Source: Bacteroidota bacterium (GTDB lineage Bacteria; Bacteroidota; Bacteroidia; B-17B0; Aurantibacillaceae). Taken from it: a stretch of 64,000 bases of DNA. This document shows, in pieces, positions 47,673-57,168 of the stretch (position 1 is its first letter; each line of letters opens with the position of its first letter). The translations under genes were made by a program, and so were the position numbers. Location: NCBI GenBank assembly GCA_020403265.1, contig JADBXZ010000018.1, forward strand, positions 37,258-101,257, in the 5' to 3' direction. The notes under the pieces were generated by a model. The model was not told the DNA's origin. It saw only the letters and a list, made by a program, of their open reading frames with translations, and searched no databases.

Positions 47673-47698
47673 TGGCCCTTTTATAAATTGACCTTGTT

Positions 47699-48541
47699 TC
47701 ACTTATTCAAATTGGTTAGCTTGTTGGTTATATTTTTCAAGTATATCTGGTCTGGCAAAGTGATGTCGTAAGCATCGTTGTTAAAATATCCTAGTTTATA
47801 GTTTTTTTCAGCTTCTATAAAATATTTCTTTGCGACCTCAATCTTATTCTGATTTTCATAAATACAACCCATGTAGTAATGAGTATCCGCAAACTTATTG
47901 TTTTGTGTTAATTGTTTCTCGAACATGATAAGTGCTTCATCAAACTTCTTTAATCGAAACAAGGTTGTTCCGTAATAATGATATTCATAGATACCAATTT
48001 GCTTTTTTTGTTCATTTAGGAGAACCATTTCTTCAAATGTTTTTAAGCAATTTTGTATTTGTCCTAATTCACGTTGACAGAGTGCCTTAATGACTCGTAA
48101 ATCTAAGTCTCCACCTGCGTTCATGCCTAAAATTTTGCTATTTGTTAGTTGCTCTAATCTTTCAAGGTCTGATAAGGCAGATTTATAATCACGAAGTATG
48201 TCAAATAAACAACCTGCTCTATACCCTAAATAGCCTTTGGGGTCGAGTTCAACCGCTTTGTCAAGGTATTTTTTCCAGGAAGCATAATCACCCCGTTTTA
48301 AATAGGGTATAGATTTTTGCTGCCAGCCGTAGGCAAAATTTGGGCATAAGACCAATAAACTGTCTAAACCTTGTTGTGACTGCCAACTTCCTTGCGGTTT
48401 TTCTAATACCTTTTCAGACATAAGGCAGGCTTCTCTACACCTACTACCTTCTGGATAGTAGTAATAACAATTGGGTTGACTTGTTGCATTGATTGATAAT
48501 AGTAAAGAAATTAAAAACAGAATGCTACTACTTTTTTTCAT
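47699..48541 (-). CDS. Tetratricopeptide-repeat secreted protein
   Basis: 280 residues with a signal peptide (cleavage after INATSQ). At least four TPR-like helical pairs are visible, for example ASWKKYLDKAVELDPKGYLG and FADTHYYMGCIYENQNKIEVAKKYF. TPR proteins mediate protein contacts. The start overlaps the stop of the upstream lipoprotein gene by four bases (ATGA), so the two act as a pair within one cassette. Confidence 0.85.
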   Translation of the reverse strand: MKKSSSILFLISLLLSINATSQPNCYYYYPEGSRCREACLMSEKVLEKPQGSWQSQQGLDSLLVLCPNFAYGWQQKSIPYLKRGDYASWKKYLDKAVELDPKGYLGYRAGCLFDILRDYKSALSDLERLEQLTNSKILGMNAGGDLDLRVIKALCQRELGQIQNCLKTFEEMVLLNEQKKQIGIYEYHYYGTTLFRLKKFDEALIMFEKQLTQNNKFADTHYYMGCIYENQNKIEVAKKYFIEAEKNYKLGYFNNDAYDITLPDQIYLKNITNKLTNLNK

Positions 48542-49041
48542 GGTGTGATATGTTTTAAAATGCCATTTTCAAATAAATAATTAACGTGAACGTAACTGTC
48601 AATAGCTTTGCCATCTCTTTTTCCTGGTTGCCATTTGTCAAGTTGTTTTGTTATGGCTAAAAGATGAGCTACCAATTTTTCTGAAAATATAATTTCCTTG
48701 TAGTTGGTGTCAACTTGTTTAACTCTAAATCTATCTGTTTCACCTTTACAATTCACAACGAATCGAATTGTAATGATGCCATTAACATTTTTGTATGTGC
48801 CATTCAATTTGAACATATAAAATAAAGTATCTTTCAACGCTACTTTTTCACCCAAATATTTTGTTTCGAAATTATAATACTCATAAATTTTTGTGGAATC
48901 GCACAAGAAGAAGTTAGAATTATCCGTTTTTGGGTCAAATCTGATAGCACCAACGTCCATTTTTGACTCTCTGTCTTGCGATTGAGAGCGACAAGAAAAT
49001 GGCATGACAATCAGTAATAAATAAATAAATTTCATTTTCAT
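48538..49041 (-). CDS. Lipoprotein with TonB-C-terminus-like fold
   Basis: About 168 residues from the ATG at 49041, which gives a good lipoprotein signal (KMKFIYLLLIVMPFSC); a TTG at 49074 would add 11 unlikely residues. The segment GIITIRFVVNCKGETDRFRVKQ and the following W-P-G-K-R-D-G pattern resemble the TonB C-terminal-like domain widely used in Bacteroidota surface proteins. First gene of a two-gene cassette. Confidence 0.65.
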   Translation of the reverse strand: MKMKFIYLLLIVMPFSCRSQSQDRESKMDVGAIRFDPKTDNSNFFLCDSTKIYEYYNFETKYLGEKVALKDTLFYMFKLNGTYKNVNGIITIRFVVNCKGETDRFRVKQVDTNYKEIIFSEKLVAHLLAITKQLDKWQPGKRDGKAIDSYVHVNYLFENGILKHITP

Positions 49042-49114
49042 TATTATAAATTCTTTAGATATAATTCGATTCAATTAATTATTAGATTTTTTTTTGGATG
49101 CAACTATTAGGGTT

Positions 49115-49248
49115 GCAGGTAAAGTTCTGGTATTGCCGAAGGCGGGCTATTTAGCACAAAAGTTAGTTCGGAGAACTGAACTTTCGGCTACCACAAAACT
49201 GTCAAGCGGAGACGAAACCCCGCCTATTGCCAATGTGCTGTTACCTGC
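49115..49248 (-). repeat. attC-like site 6
   Basis: Left end GCAGGTAAAG, right end GTTACCTGC. From CTGAACTTTCGGCTACCACA to the right core it is identical to site 8 over almost 70 bases, and it shares the TTCGGAGNACTGAAC block with sites 7 and 8. Arms TATTGCCGAAGGCGGG and CCCGCCTATTGCCAAT pair well. It fills the gap before 49260. Confidence 0.85.
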
Positions 49249-49259
49249 TGCCCTTTCCT

Positions 49260-50423
49260 CTAATGTCCTGTTTGCTTTGCAAGTTCCCACTCCTTAAATT
49301 GATTGGGGAATTTAGGATTGAGCAAAGCTAATTGATTGCTTATATTTTGTGCCATTACAAAGTCTCCAGCGTTATAATAGGCCTCTCCTAAAGTGTCCAT
49401 AAAATCAAATTCTCCGATTTGATATAAATTTAAAACTTGGGCCCAATGTAAAGCTTTCAAAAATTCTTTTTCCTTTATTAAGCTATAAACTAATGAATTT
49501 ATTACTTGTGCAGGTATTTTTTTTGTAATTAACGAATGTATAATACTGTCCTTATTTATTTGTAAAAAACTTAGCTCATACTTTTTATAGCTGTTTACAA
49601 TTTCACTCATAGGAGTTCCTCGTTGTTTAAATTCCTCAAAATAAGACTTATTAAAAACAGGTAATTTGTAATTTTTTTTATCTTTATCCAAGTCAGCAGT
49701 AAGTTTGAATAAATATTCCACATCCAAATTTCTTGATTTAATTGCTTTTTCTAAATCAGTAACTCTATCATTATATATGAATTCTGGTTTTTGCTTAAAA
49801 TCGATTTCATTCATTGCACACATACAAGAGGCGTGAATGCACTTATTACTTGGCATATAGAAAAATAAATAGTCCTTAGTTGGTTTATTTGAATAAGTTG
49901 CATCAAGAAATAGAACTGATATTGGAAAGCTCGTGTTATTAAGGATTGTTGTATCTCTTGATACTTGCATCACTTGTTTTTCTAATGTTTTAATTTCTGC
50001 GTTACCAAATAACCCATTCTTAATACTATACTCCCAATTTGTTTTGGCTGCGACCAGTATTGCTCCTTGATTAAAAAATGGTGTTATTCCAGACAAACTG
50101 TGTAAATGCCAATGTGAGCTCAAAACGTATTTTATTGGCTTATTATTGTACTCTTTTTTCAGATAGTTTAAAAACCTTTCGGCTTTTGGAATGTCCTGAA
50201 CCAGATTAGTACTTCTGCCTCCTCCTTCGTCAATCATAGGCAATTCAATAATTACCAAAAACTTAGGGTATTCAATTACAGTAGATTGAGTACCATGCAC
50301 CGTATCTGTGCGAACAAAAGAAATTTCTTTTGAAAAAACAGTTTTTGAAAATTGTTTATCGCTTTGAGCATAAAGCGATGTTGAAGCTACAAGAGCTAAG
50401 AGTAATGTGTAGATAAATTTCAT
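49260..50423 (-). CDS. Metallo-beta-lactamase-fold protein with degenerate metal site and helical tail
   Basis: 387 residues with a signal peptide (cleavage after TSLYAQ). The segment YVLSSHWHLHSLSGITPFF corresponds to the HxHxDH metal motif, but has His at the Asp position and Ser at the following His, so normal zinc chemistry is doubtful. The C-terminal 100 residues are TPR-like helices. It forms one cassette with the AraC regulator upstream, whose stop is 81 bases away without an attC site between. Confidence 0.7.
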   Translation of the reverse strand: MKFIYTLLLALVASTSLYAQSDKQFSKTVFSKEISFVRTDTVHGTQSTVIEYPKFLVIIELPMIDEGGGRSTNLVQDIPKAERFLNYLKKEYNNKPIKYVLSSHWHLHSLSGITPFFNQGAILVAAKTNWEYSIKNGLFGNAEIKTLEKQVMQVSRDTTILNNTSFPISVLFLDATYSNKPTKDYLFFYMPSNKCIHASCMCAMNEIDFKQKPEFIYNDRVTDLEKAIKSRNLDVEYLFKLTADLDKDKKNYKLPVFNKSYFEEFKQRGTPMSEIVNSYKKYELSFLQINKDSIIHSLITKKIPAQVINSLVYSLIKEKEFLKALHWAQVLNLYQIGEFDFMDTLGEAYYNAGDFVMAQNISNQLALLNPKFPNQFKEWELAKQTGH

Positions 50424-50504
50424 TGCGATATTTTTATTTAAAATTATACTACAAATGTAAAACCAATCAATTTTGCAGTCTTGTAAAATATTGCAGTATG
50501 GAAT

Positions 50505-51314
50505 TTATTCGGACTTTAAATTTGAATGATTTTCAGCGTATTGTTTTGGCGAAACACCAAAATATTTTTTGAAACAGTTAGTAAAATGACTTTGGTCAAA
50601 AAAACCACATTCTAATGCAGTATCTATTAATGTATTTCCACTTGCTAAAAGTTTTTTAGCATTATTTAGTCTAATCAATATTAAATATGCAATAGGAGTT
50701 AAACCTGTGTGGGCCTTAAATGCTCGTATTAATTGAAATGAGGTTTTATTGTATTTTTTTGCCATCCTGTCAATATTGATTTTATCACCCATTTGGCAAT
50801 CCAATAGAATTTTTATTTCATGAATAATATTTTCCAAATTTTGGTAATTTAATTTATCTACTTCTTTTTCAACTAAATAATTTTGAATTAAGTATTTTGA
50901 TATTTCACTTATTTGGGAGTAAGAATTGAGGTTTGATACATTGTGAAAATTAGTAATCATATTGAAAAGAAAATCATCTTCAATTAAATTTTGAAAAACA
51001 AAATTATCATTTGTTTTCTGAATTGTTTTCCTGCTTAAAAAGGCTAAGGCGTCACTATTGAGGTTGATGGTTTGATAAGTCCAATTGTCGTTATTGTAAA
51101 AACTGTTTGAATGTAACTCGTAATTGTTAATTATTACAATTGTTTTGGTTGTCGCAATAAATTTTTTGTCTCTAATTTTTAAATTTTCAATTCCATTTTT
51201 TATTATTCCTATTGAGTAAGTGTCATGGAAATGTGTTGGAAAATGCTTGTCCCTAAAGGTTGCTTCCTTTAATTCAAGTCCGTCCAGTATGTCAATTTTC
51301 TTTATTTTAATCAT
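50505..51314 (-). CDS. AraC-family transcriptional regulator
   Basis: 269 residues: an N-terminal cupin-like sensing part (THFHDTYSIGIIKNG) and a C-terminal pair of helix-turn-helix motifs (IDRMAKKYNKTSFQLIRAFK and DTALECGFFDQSHFTNCFKK) ending FGVSPKQYAENH. It probably controls the metallo-beta-lactamase-like gene in the same cassette. A cassette carrying its own regulator is uncommon. Confidence 0.92.
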   Translation of the reverse strand: MIKIKKIDILDGLELKEATFRDKHFPTHFHDTYSIGIIKNGIENLKIRDKKFIATTKTIVIINNYELHSNSFYNNDNWTYQTINLNSDALAFLSRKTIQKTNDNFVFQNLIEDDFLFNMITNFHNVSNLNSYSQISEISKYLIQNYLVEKEVDKLNYQNLENIIHEIKILLDCQMGDKINIDRMAKKYNKTSFQLIRAFKAHTGLTPIAYLILIRLNNAKKLLASGNTLIDTALECGFFDQSHFTNCFKKYFGVSPKQYAENHSNLKSE

Positions 51315-51345
51315 CTCTTATTATGTGGTCTGTCGTTTTAGGGTT

Positions 51346-51482
51346 GCAGGTAACGTTTTCGGGCTTGGCGAAGGTGGCGATTTTCATCACAAATGTTGAT
51401 GCGGAGAACCAATGTTTGATTAACCACAAATGTGTCTGCGGAGCACTGAACCGCCACTTTTGCCAAACCCGTGTTAGCGGTT
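51346..51482 (-). repeat. attC-like site 7 (mixed ends)
   Basis: Left end GCAGGTAAC, right end GTTAGCGG: the two outer ends do not match each other, but each matches the far side of its own neighbouring cassette. Arms CGGGCTTGGCGAAGGTGGCG and CGCCACTTTTGCCAAACCCG pair well. Inner block shared with sites 6 and 8. Confidence 0.88.
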
Positions 51483-51512
51483 CGTGCTTCTGTTTTTGTC
51501 CAAGTCAACTGT

Positions 51513-52826
51513 TTATTGTTTGATTAGTTTGTAGTCATAAGTAGCTTGTTTTGTTTTAGCTTTTATAAAATACGTTCCATTCGAGAGGTTTGAAAGGTCA
51601 AACTGGTTTTCGATTGTCTCTTTTATTAACTGACCTTGTAAGTCGTATACTTTTATATTCTGAATAGTCTGGTTGGGTATTTCAATACGCACAAGTCCAT
51701 TAGTTGGATTTGGATAAAGTGTAATCAATTTATCGGGAATTGTGCTTTCATCCAGGCCAACATGGTTATTTATTAAAGTAGAAAGTAATTGAACGGAAAC
51801 TTGAAAAGCTTGGGCCGGGAGTTGATTGATAAGAACACAAATGATTATTCCTGTTGCCGTGTCATATACCATGGAAGAATTATATCCACCCCATATAGTG
51901 CCACCGTGTTGCCATACTGTTCTGCCTAGTACATTTGTACTGTAAAGACCAATTCCATAATTGCCAGAACCAACAAATGTAGTCAGTTCATTAAAAGAGT
52001 TCTGATTTATTACTTGACCATTCATAAGCGAATGATACCAATTTGCCATTTCTCCTGATGTCGAATACATAGCACCAGCCGACCACGCAACACTATTAAC
52101 TGCTTTCCTTGGTGTTGAAAAATTGTCCACTCCACCTTGCCATGGATGTGCTAAAGTATATAGAACGCTGTCATAAACACCTAAAAATGTACTGTCAAGT
52201 TGCAAAGGAAAAAGAATACTATCTCTTAGAAGTTGACCAAAACTTTGCCCTGTTGCACTTTCTGCAACCATGCCTGCCAGAATATAATTTGTATTACAGT
52301 AATTCCAACTAGTCCCAGCAGCAAACAAAGGAGTGCCTACCCAAGACATTACTTCTGTTGGTGTAAAAATACGATTAGGATTTGTTAAAATTGAGTCTGT
52401 GTATCCAACCACATTAATTACATCAGCTAAACCGCTTGTATGATTGAGAAGTTGACGTATAGTTATGTTTTGGTTGACGTTGTTAAAAGAAGGAAGGTAT
52501 TGGTGTAAAGAGTCATTAAGACTTATGATATTATTTTCCGCTAGTTTTAAAAGCAAAACACCTGTAAATAATTTCGTGTTACTACCAATTCCATATTCCA
52601 TGTCGGAAGTAATGGGAAAACCAGCATGAGATATTCCAGTAACTCCTTTCCAAGTTCCAACTACAGGGTAAATTACACATGCTGAAATGCCTTTTAAATT
52701 GTTTGCTGTCCTAATACTGTCAATTTTATTCTGAAGTTTATTTGCTAAAACTGGGTCAAACGTCTGTGCATTTACAATAAATGTAAAACTCAAACTAGTT
52801 AATAATATGCTACATGTTTTTTTCAT
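51513..52826 (-). CDS. Serine beta-lactamase-like hydrolase with T9SS type A sorting domain
   Basis: 437 residues: signal peptide, class C/DD-peptidase fold with SxxK as S82-N-T-K85, a YxN-like element in WNYCNTNYILAG, and HGG in WQHGGTIWGG. The sorting domain begins LYPNPTNGLVRIEI. It would be exported by the type IX system and act outside the cell on an ester, amide or peptide. Single gene of its cassette. Confidence 0.92.
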   Translation of the reverse strand: MKKTCSILLTSLSFTFIVNAQTFDPVLANKLQNKIDSIRTANNLKGISACVIYPVVGTWKGVTGISHAGFPITSDMEYGIGSNTKLFTGVLLLKLAENNIISLNDSLHQYLPSFNNVNQNITIRQLLNHTSGLADVINVVGYTDSILTNPNRIFTPTEVMSWVGTPLFAAGTSWNYCNTNYILAGMVAESATGQSFGQLLRDSILFPLQLDSTFLGVYDSVLYTLAHPWQGGVDNFSTPRKAVNSVAWSAGAMYSTSGEMANWYHSLMNGQVINQNSFNELTTFVGSGNYGIGLYSTNVLGRTVWQHGGTIWGGYNSSMVYDTATGIIICVLINQLPAQAFQVSVQLLSTLINNHVGLDESTIPDKLITLYPNPTNGLVRIEIPNQTIQNIKVYDLQGQLIKETIENQFDLSNLSNGTYFIKAKTKQATYDYKLIKQ

Positions 52827-52901
52827 TTCATTTAATTCTTTGTAGTCGTTAGATGTTCAATGTTCTGTCAGGTTTAATCGTGTCTGTTTTTTTTAGCATG
52901 A

Positions 52902-53035
52902 CCGCTAACGGTTTCGGGCTTGGCGATGGGCGGGCTTTTCAGCACAGAAGTTTGTTCGGAGCACTGAACTTTCGGCTACCACAAAACTGTCAAGCGGAGA
53001 CGAAACCCCGCCTATTGCCAATGTGCTGTTAGCGG
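52902..53035 (-). repeat. attC-like site 8
   Basis: Ends CCGCTAAC and GTTAGCGG. Arms CTTGGCGATGGGCGGG and CCCGCCTATTGCCAAT pair. Its right half is nearly identical to site 6. It fills the gap 52827-53105. Confidence 0.88.
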
Positions 53036-53105
53036 TTCGTTGTTTTTTTCTTTCGTCACTGTATGCTGTATGATTGCGTAACTGTCCACGCGAAAAGGTT
53101 GGTTG

Positions 53106-54515
53106 TTATTTTTCATCCATGCACCATTTTAATACTTTGTCGTAAATGTCGTTCATCTTAATGTTGGGATTGTCTTTGTATATTTTTATCAATTGCTGGT
53201 TGAACTCTTTAAACTTTATGAAATTTCTACTGTTTGTCATTTGTTTTTCCATTTTCTGAATAGATTGTCTTGCGTCATTGCTAGGAAAGTTGTCCAAGCA
53301 GTAAAGCGAAAAAAGTCCCCAAGTCATATACTCATTGAATACACTGTAAGCACTCTCATACGCACTTGTTGCTTTGCTTTCTTTTGTCCATTTGTTGCGG
53401 TCGGCAAATACCTTATTTATTATGTCAATTTTTTTATCGGATAGAGGATTTACAAAGTTGTGGTCTATTTCAGTGAACACAACACGTGATTCAAGCATTT
53501 CATTTACATTTTGATTATATTCTGGAGCATTTTCTGCTCTGCAAACAAACATAAAGGTTTGTTCAAAATCATTGTCTTTAAATCGTTCTGTTGAGTGAGC
53601 CCCCCCTACTAAAGGCGAAAACAAAACTGTGTAATTACCATATTTAAATTCGAATTTTTTCTCAAGCCATTTTTGCATTTTATCAATGGGATTGAGTTGC
53701 TTATATAATATGATCAAACTGTCATAGTAAGATTGATGATTTTTGTAGAATTCTCTGAAGTTTGATTTGCGAGCAAAATCTTCCATCAGTTTTTTATTTT
53801 CTACAAGTGGGTCATTATTTCCGTCAAATCCCATTTTGCGAATAATACCTTTATTAACAATGTGTCCATCATTGTCAAACACATATCCGCAGGCATTCAT
53901 CTTTAATGCATAGTAATACCAATAACTTTGGTTATCTAAAATACCAGAAATATAACGGTTAATAGTGTCAATAATGGGATGATTTGAATAAGGTGAAAAA
54001 TATTTAAGAACTTCTTTATGGTATGGAGTAGTCATATCCACCATATTTGAATCCAGTTGACCAATTTTACTAATGGCAGTTAAAATATTTGCCAACTCGT
54101 GAACTTCTGGAATTTCAACTGCGAATTTTCCTTTGTGCTCACGGATATACTCTGCTGAAAAGTTTGTGTTCTTGGGAACGCCTATAATTTCTGTCAATGC
54201 GCTATCCTTGCTGTTGAGCAAGACAATAAACCTAATCGTGTCATTTAATTTTACATTGAATGAAATAGAGTCAATGTCGCTGAAAAATGAAACGGGATTT
54301 TGTTCATTAATACATTCAACATTTAATCTGTCGGGTTTGAGTTCAGGTGAAATTGTCCAACTATTTGAAAATGTGTCACCGTTAATTGAATAAGTCAGTT
54401 TCTTGCTGTTAGATTTCAAAATAGAAATCTCTAATTTTTTGTCCAAAGTCTTGCAACACACAAGAAGTGAAAGAAAAATTGTCGGAAGGATTAATTGTCT
54501 AATGTATTGTCTCAT
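53106..54515 (-). CDS. Lipoprotein resembling DUF4932 proteins
   Basis: 469 residues with a lipobox (SLLVCC). The stretch KFAVEIPEVHELANILTAIS and the later VVFTEIDHNFVNPLSD resemble the DUF4932 family, a group of possible zinc metallopeptidase-like proteins without proven function. The His residues could bind metal, which is inference. Single gene of its cassette. Confidence 0.75.
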   Translation of the reverse strand: MRQYIRQLILPTIFLSLLVCCKTLDKKLEISILKSNSKKLTYSINGDTFSNSWTISPELKPDRLNVECINEQNPVSFFSDIDSISFNVKLNDTIRFIVLLNSKDSALTEIIGVPKNTNFSAEYIREHKGKFAVEIPEVHELANILTAISKIGQLDSNMVDMTTPYHKEVLKYFSPYSNHPIIDTINRYISGILDNQSYWYYYALKMNACGYVFDNDGHIVNKGIIRKMGFDGNNDPLVENKKLMEDFARKSNFREFYKNHQSYYDSLIILYKQLNPIDKMQKWLEKKFEFKYGNYTVLFSPLVGGAHSTERFKDNDFEQTFMFVCRAENAPEYNQNVNEMLESRVVFTEIDHNFVNPLSDKKIDIINKVFADRNKWTKESKATSAYESAYSVFNEYMTWGLFSLYCLDNFPSNDARQSIQKMEKQMTNSRNFIKFKEFNQQLIKIYKDNPNIKMNDIYDKVLKWCMDEK

Positions 54516-54569
54516 ATTTTATATAATTATGTCTAAATATCAATTGTTCTGGTTGTTGTTTTACAATGA

Positions 54570-54758
54570 CCGCTAACGTTTTCGGGGCTTGCGTTCGGCG
54601 GGTTTTCGGAGCTTCCTCTGTCTAACCGCCGAAATGGTAGTTTAAAGATACAAATGTTTGTTAGCAAAGCAAAACTAAAATTCACGTCTGCGAAGCAGGC
54701 AAAAACTTTGCTTTGCGATGCGCCGGTCTGCCCGCTGACGCAAGCCCCGTGTTAGCGG
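54570..54758 (-). repeat. attC-like site 9
   Basis: Ends CCGCTAAC and GTTAGCGG. Arms CGGGGCTTGCGTTCGGCGGG and CCCGCTGACGCAAGCCCCG pair nearly perfectly. Long inner part with CTGTCTAACCGCCGAAATGG and AAGATACAAATGTTTGTTAGC, shared with sites 1 and 2. It fills the gap 54516-54768. Confidence 0.88.
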
Positions 54759-54768
54759 CAGTAAAATA

Positions 54769-55458
54769 TTATTTTGTGAGTCTAAAAGAAGGTTCGTCAT
54801 TGATTATGTCAGCATTGTTAAACACCTTGCAATTTAGAATGTTTTTACTCCATATAGCTTCATATATTATCGGTCTTAAACGAAAAGTGGTGTCTATGTC
54901 TAATGATAGATGTAAAGAGCTATATAAGGAAGTAGTCCTTTTATAGTTTGAAAACTGTATAGTTACAGAATTACTTGTGCATGAACCTTTATATGGGATG
55001 AAAAAATACTCATATTGTTTAGGCGACAACTTTAATTTTTTTATTAGGGAGTCATTTTTTGATATTGTTATATTTTCTATCGTCCTTGCAGAAATATTGT
55101 CTAAGATTACATTAGAAGTATCGACTTCATAATTTCCGCGACAATACTGGGTGACACCTAAAGATGTGTCTATGCGGTATTTTTCATGCTTAATGTCTGA
55201 ATAAAAGATTATTTTGTTATTCTGTATTTCATATCTTCCTGTATCAACATTATTACTTTTGATATCGAAGTAACTAAACTGAAATTTTTTATTTAGATAA
55301 AGTAATAACTCAGTTCGTGTCCCAAACCACCTAGCATAAAATATTGTCGTTTCATCTATAACTAAGGACTTTTTTGTGACGCATGAATAAATCAAAAAGA
55401 ATGCAGAAGCTTTTATGCAAAAAACTATTATTTCAGGTTTTAAATTTTTTTTTGTCAC
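54769..55458 (-). CDS. Cassette-borne lipoprotein, unknown function
   Basis: About 229 residues from a GTG at 55458, which gives a start MTKKNLKPEIIVFCIK and a lipoprotein-like signal ending AFFLIYSC. The frame is open to 55503, but the extra codons lie in the arm of attC-like site 10. The mature part is beta-rich without motifs I recognise. Single gene of its cassette; the stop lies about 10 bases from site 9. Confidence 0.65.
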   Translation of the reverse strand: MTKKNLKPEIIVFCIKASAFFLIYSCVTKKSLVIDETTIFYARWFGTRTELLLYLNKKFQFSYFDIKSNNVDTGRYEIQNNKIIFYSDIKHEKYRIDTSLGVTQYCRGNYEVDTSNVILDNISARTIENITISKNDSLIKKLKLSPKQYEYFFIPYKGSCTSNSVTIQFSNYKRTTSLYSSLHLSLDIDTTFRLRPIIYEAIWSKNILNCKVFNNADIINDEPSFRLTK

Positions 55459-55478
55459 AATGTTGTCTTGTTTTATTG

Positions 55479-55660
55479 CCGCTAACGTTTTCGCGCTAAG
55501 CAACGGTTTGATTTGAAACTGTGTCCTGCCGAAATGGTATTAACAAAGATAACTGCTTATTGGACTTTTGCAAAGCGAAAATAATTGTCTTTCGCGGAGC
55601 GACCGCTTTTGCAAAAGCTTTGATGTCTGCCAAACTGTTGCCTTAGCGTGTGTTATGCGG
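55479..55660 (-). repeat. attC-like site 10 (mixed ends)
   Basis: Left end CCGCTAAC, right end GTTATGCGG. Arms CGCGCTAAGCAACGGTTTG and CAAACTGTTGCCTTAGCGTG pair. The inner block TTATTGGACTTTTGCAAAGC and GCTTTTGCAAAAGC is shared with site 12. Confidence 0.85.
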
Positions 55661-55665
55661 TCGTG

Positions 55666-57138
55666 CTATTTTTTTACAAATGTTTCTACAACGCCTTCAA
55701 ACTCTAAAGTCAACTTGTCAATAATATTTTTGTCATTTGTATTAAATGTAATTGTATAGCTGCCTAATTGGTCATTAAATGATGTTTCATATTTGTCATT
55801 ACTAATTTGCATTATAGATTCATTGAATGTTTTGAATGAAAAATTTAATTTTTGTGCTTTTAGAGTTATTTCTATTTTGCCATAAGCAGGATGTTCATAC
55901 AAACCAGTATAATTAATTAAAGTTTTTGATGGCTTAATGCTTTCTTTTTTGGGATCACTTGAATTTGAAGCAATTTGATTTTCAAATTGCTTCTTTGTTC
56001 TTTCAAGAACACGTTCATGCCATTCGGTTTTATTTAATTTTAAAATTACATCCGCAATTTCGAGTTGTAAATAACTTGTGATTTTATGGTCAGCTGAGTT
56101 TGTAAGAATAATAACACCAATGCTATCATCTGGAAATAAAGTAATCTGCGACCTGAAACCGTTTATGGAACCTCCATGCTGAGACATTAAATGATTTTTA
56201 TAAGTTGTCATCGTCCTACCCATTCCATATAATTCGTAGGATAATTCTTTATCTCGTATTGAATTTGTACTAATATTGAGTGGTTTCATTGTCTCTTGAA
56301 TTACAGAACTTGGAATTACATTTGTATTATTGTATTTACCTTTTGATAATTGACAAATAACCCATTTTGATAGATCAATTATATTTGAATTGATACCATT
56401 TGCTGGACCAGATGCTTGAGTTTGTCGATAGTATCCAATGGCTTTTTTGTCTTTATTTATGAAATCAGTTTTATAAGGCTTAGCGAAATCATTAGTTTTT
56501 TCAATCTCTTCAATTGAAAAAACAGTATTAGTCATTGATAATGGTTTAAATATATTTTCCGTTAAATATTCCTCCCATGTTTTTCCGGTTCTAATTTTTA
56601 TGATTTCTCCTAGGGCTATATACATATAATTTGTGTACACGAAGCCCACTCTTAATTCAGCAACAGGTTCTAAATATTTAATGCGTGCAAATAAATCTGG
56701 TCTTGAAAAGTTTGAACCATACCATATTGCATCATTACCAGAAATTCCAGTTCTATGGCTCAGCATGTCGCGCAACGTAATATTGTGATCTAAGTTTTGA
56801 TTACTGAACTGTATTTCTGGAACAATCGACTTAATAGGCTTATCATAGTCTAGTTTATTATCATTAACAACCATGCCAATAGCAGTAGATGTAAATAGCT
56901 TAGAGTTTGAGGCAATTGGAAATAATGTGTTTGGAGTTACAGGCAATTTTTTTTCGAGGTCTCTATATCCAAAACCTTTAGTATAAACTAGTTTTCCATT
57001 TTTTATAATACCAACTGCACAACCAGGAACTTGCCAATCGGAAATTATTTTCTCTACTCGTTTGTCTAATAAATTTGCGGTGTCTAATTGTCCGAAAAGA
57101 AAAGTTGGTAATAAAAATAATATCAAAAGTCTAATCAT
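55666..57138 (-). CDS. Serine beta-lactamase-family hydrolase with C-terminal DUF3471-like domain
   Basis: 490 residues from the ATG at 57138, which gives a signal peptide (MIRLLILFLLPTFLFG). An upstream in-frame ATG at 57231 lies inside attC-like site 11 and is unlikely. SxxK is S77-N-S-K80, a YxN candidate is in VYTNYMYIALG, and HGGSINGFRS provides the third motif. The last 100 residues (YTGLYEHPAYGKIEITLK) resemble DUF3471. No sorting domain, so probably periplasmic. Second beta-lactamase-fold gene in the array. Confidence 0.9.
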   Translation of the reverse strand: MIRLLILFLLPTFLFGQLDTANLLDKRVEKIISDWQVPGCAVGIIKNGKLVYTKGFGYRDLEKKLPVTPNTLFPIASNSKLFTSTAIGMVVNDNKLDYDKPIKSIVPEIQFSNQNLDHNITLRDMLSHRTGISGNDAIWYGSNFSRPDLFARIKYLEPVAELRVGFVYTNYMYIALGEIIKIRTGKTWEEYLTENIFKPLSMTNTVFSIEEIEKTNDFAKPYKTDFINKDKKAIGYYRQTQASGPANGINSNIIDLSKWVICQLSKGKYNNTNVIPSSVIQETMKPLNISTNSIRDKELSYELYGMGRTMTTYKNHLMSQHGGSINGFRSQITLFPDDSIGVIILTNSADHKITSYLQLEIADVILKLNKTEWHERVLERTKKQFENQIASNSSDPKKESIKPSKTLINYTGLYEHPAYGKIEITLKAQKLNFSFKTFNESIMQISNDKYETSFNDQLGSYTITFNTNDKNIIDKLTLEFEGVVETFVKK

Positions 57139-57168
57139 AGTATCTGTTTGTTTGTTGTCATAGCATGC

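Noticed and set aside
51323..51523. Short plus-strand frame over attC-like site 7 (similar ones at 49094, 45008 and 54713)
   Set aside because: They are formed by the palindromic sites and run against all cassette genes; no start context or protein character.
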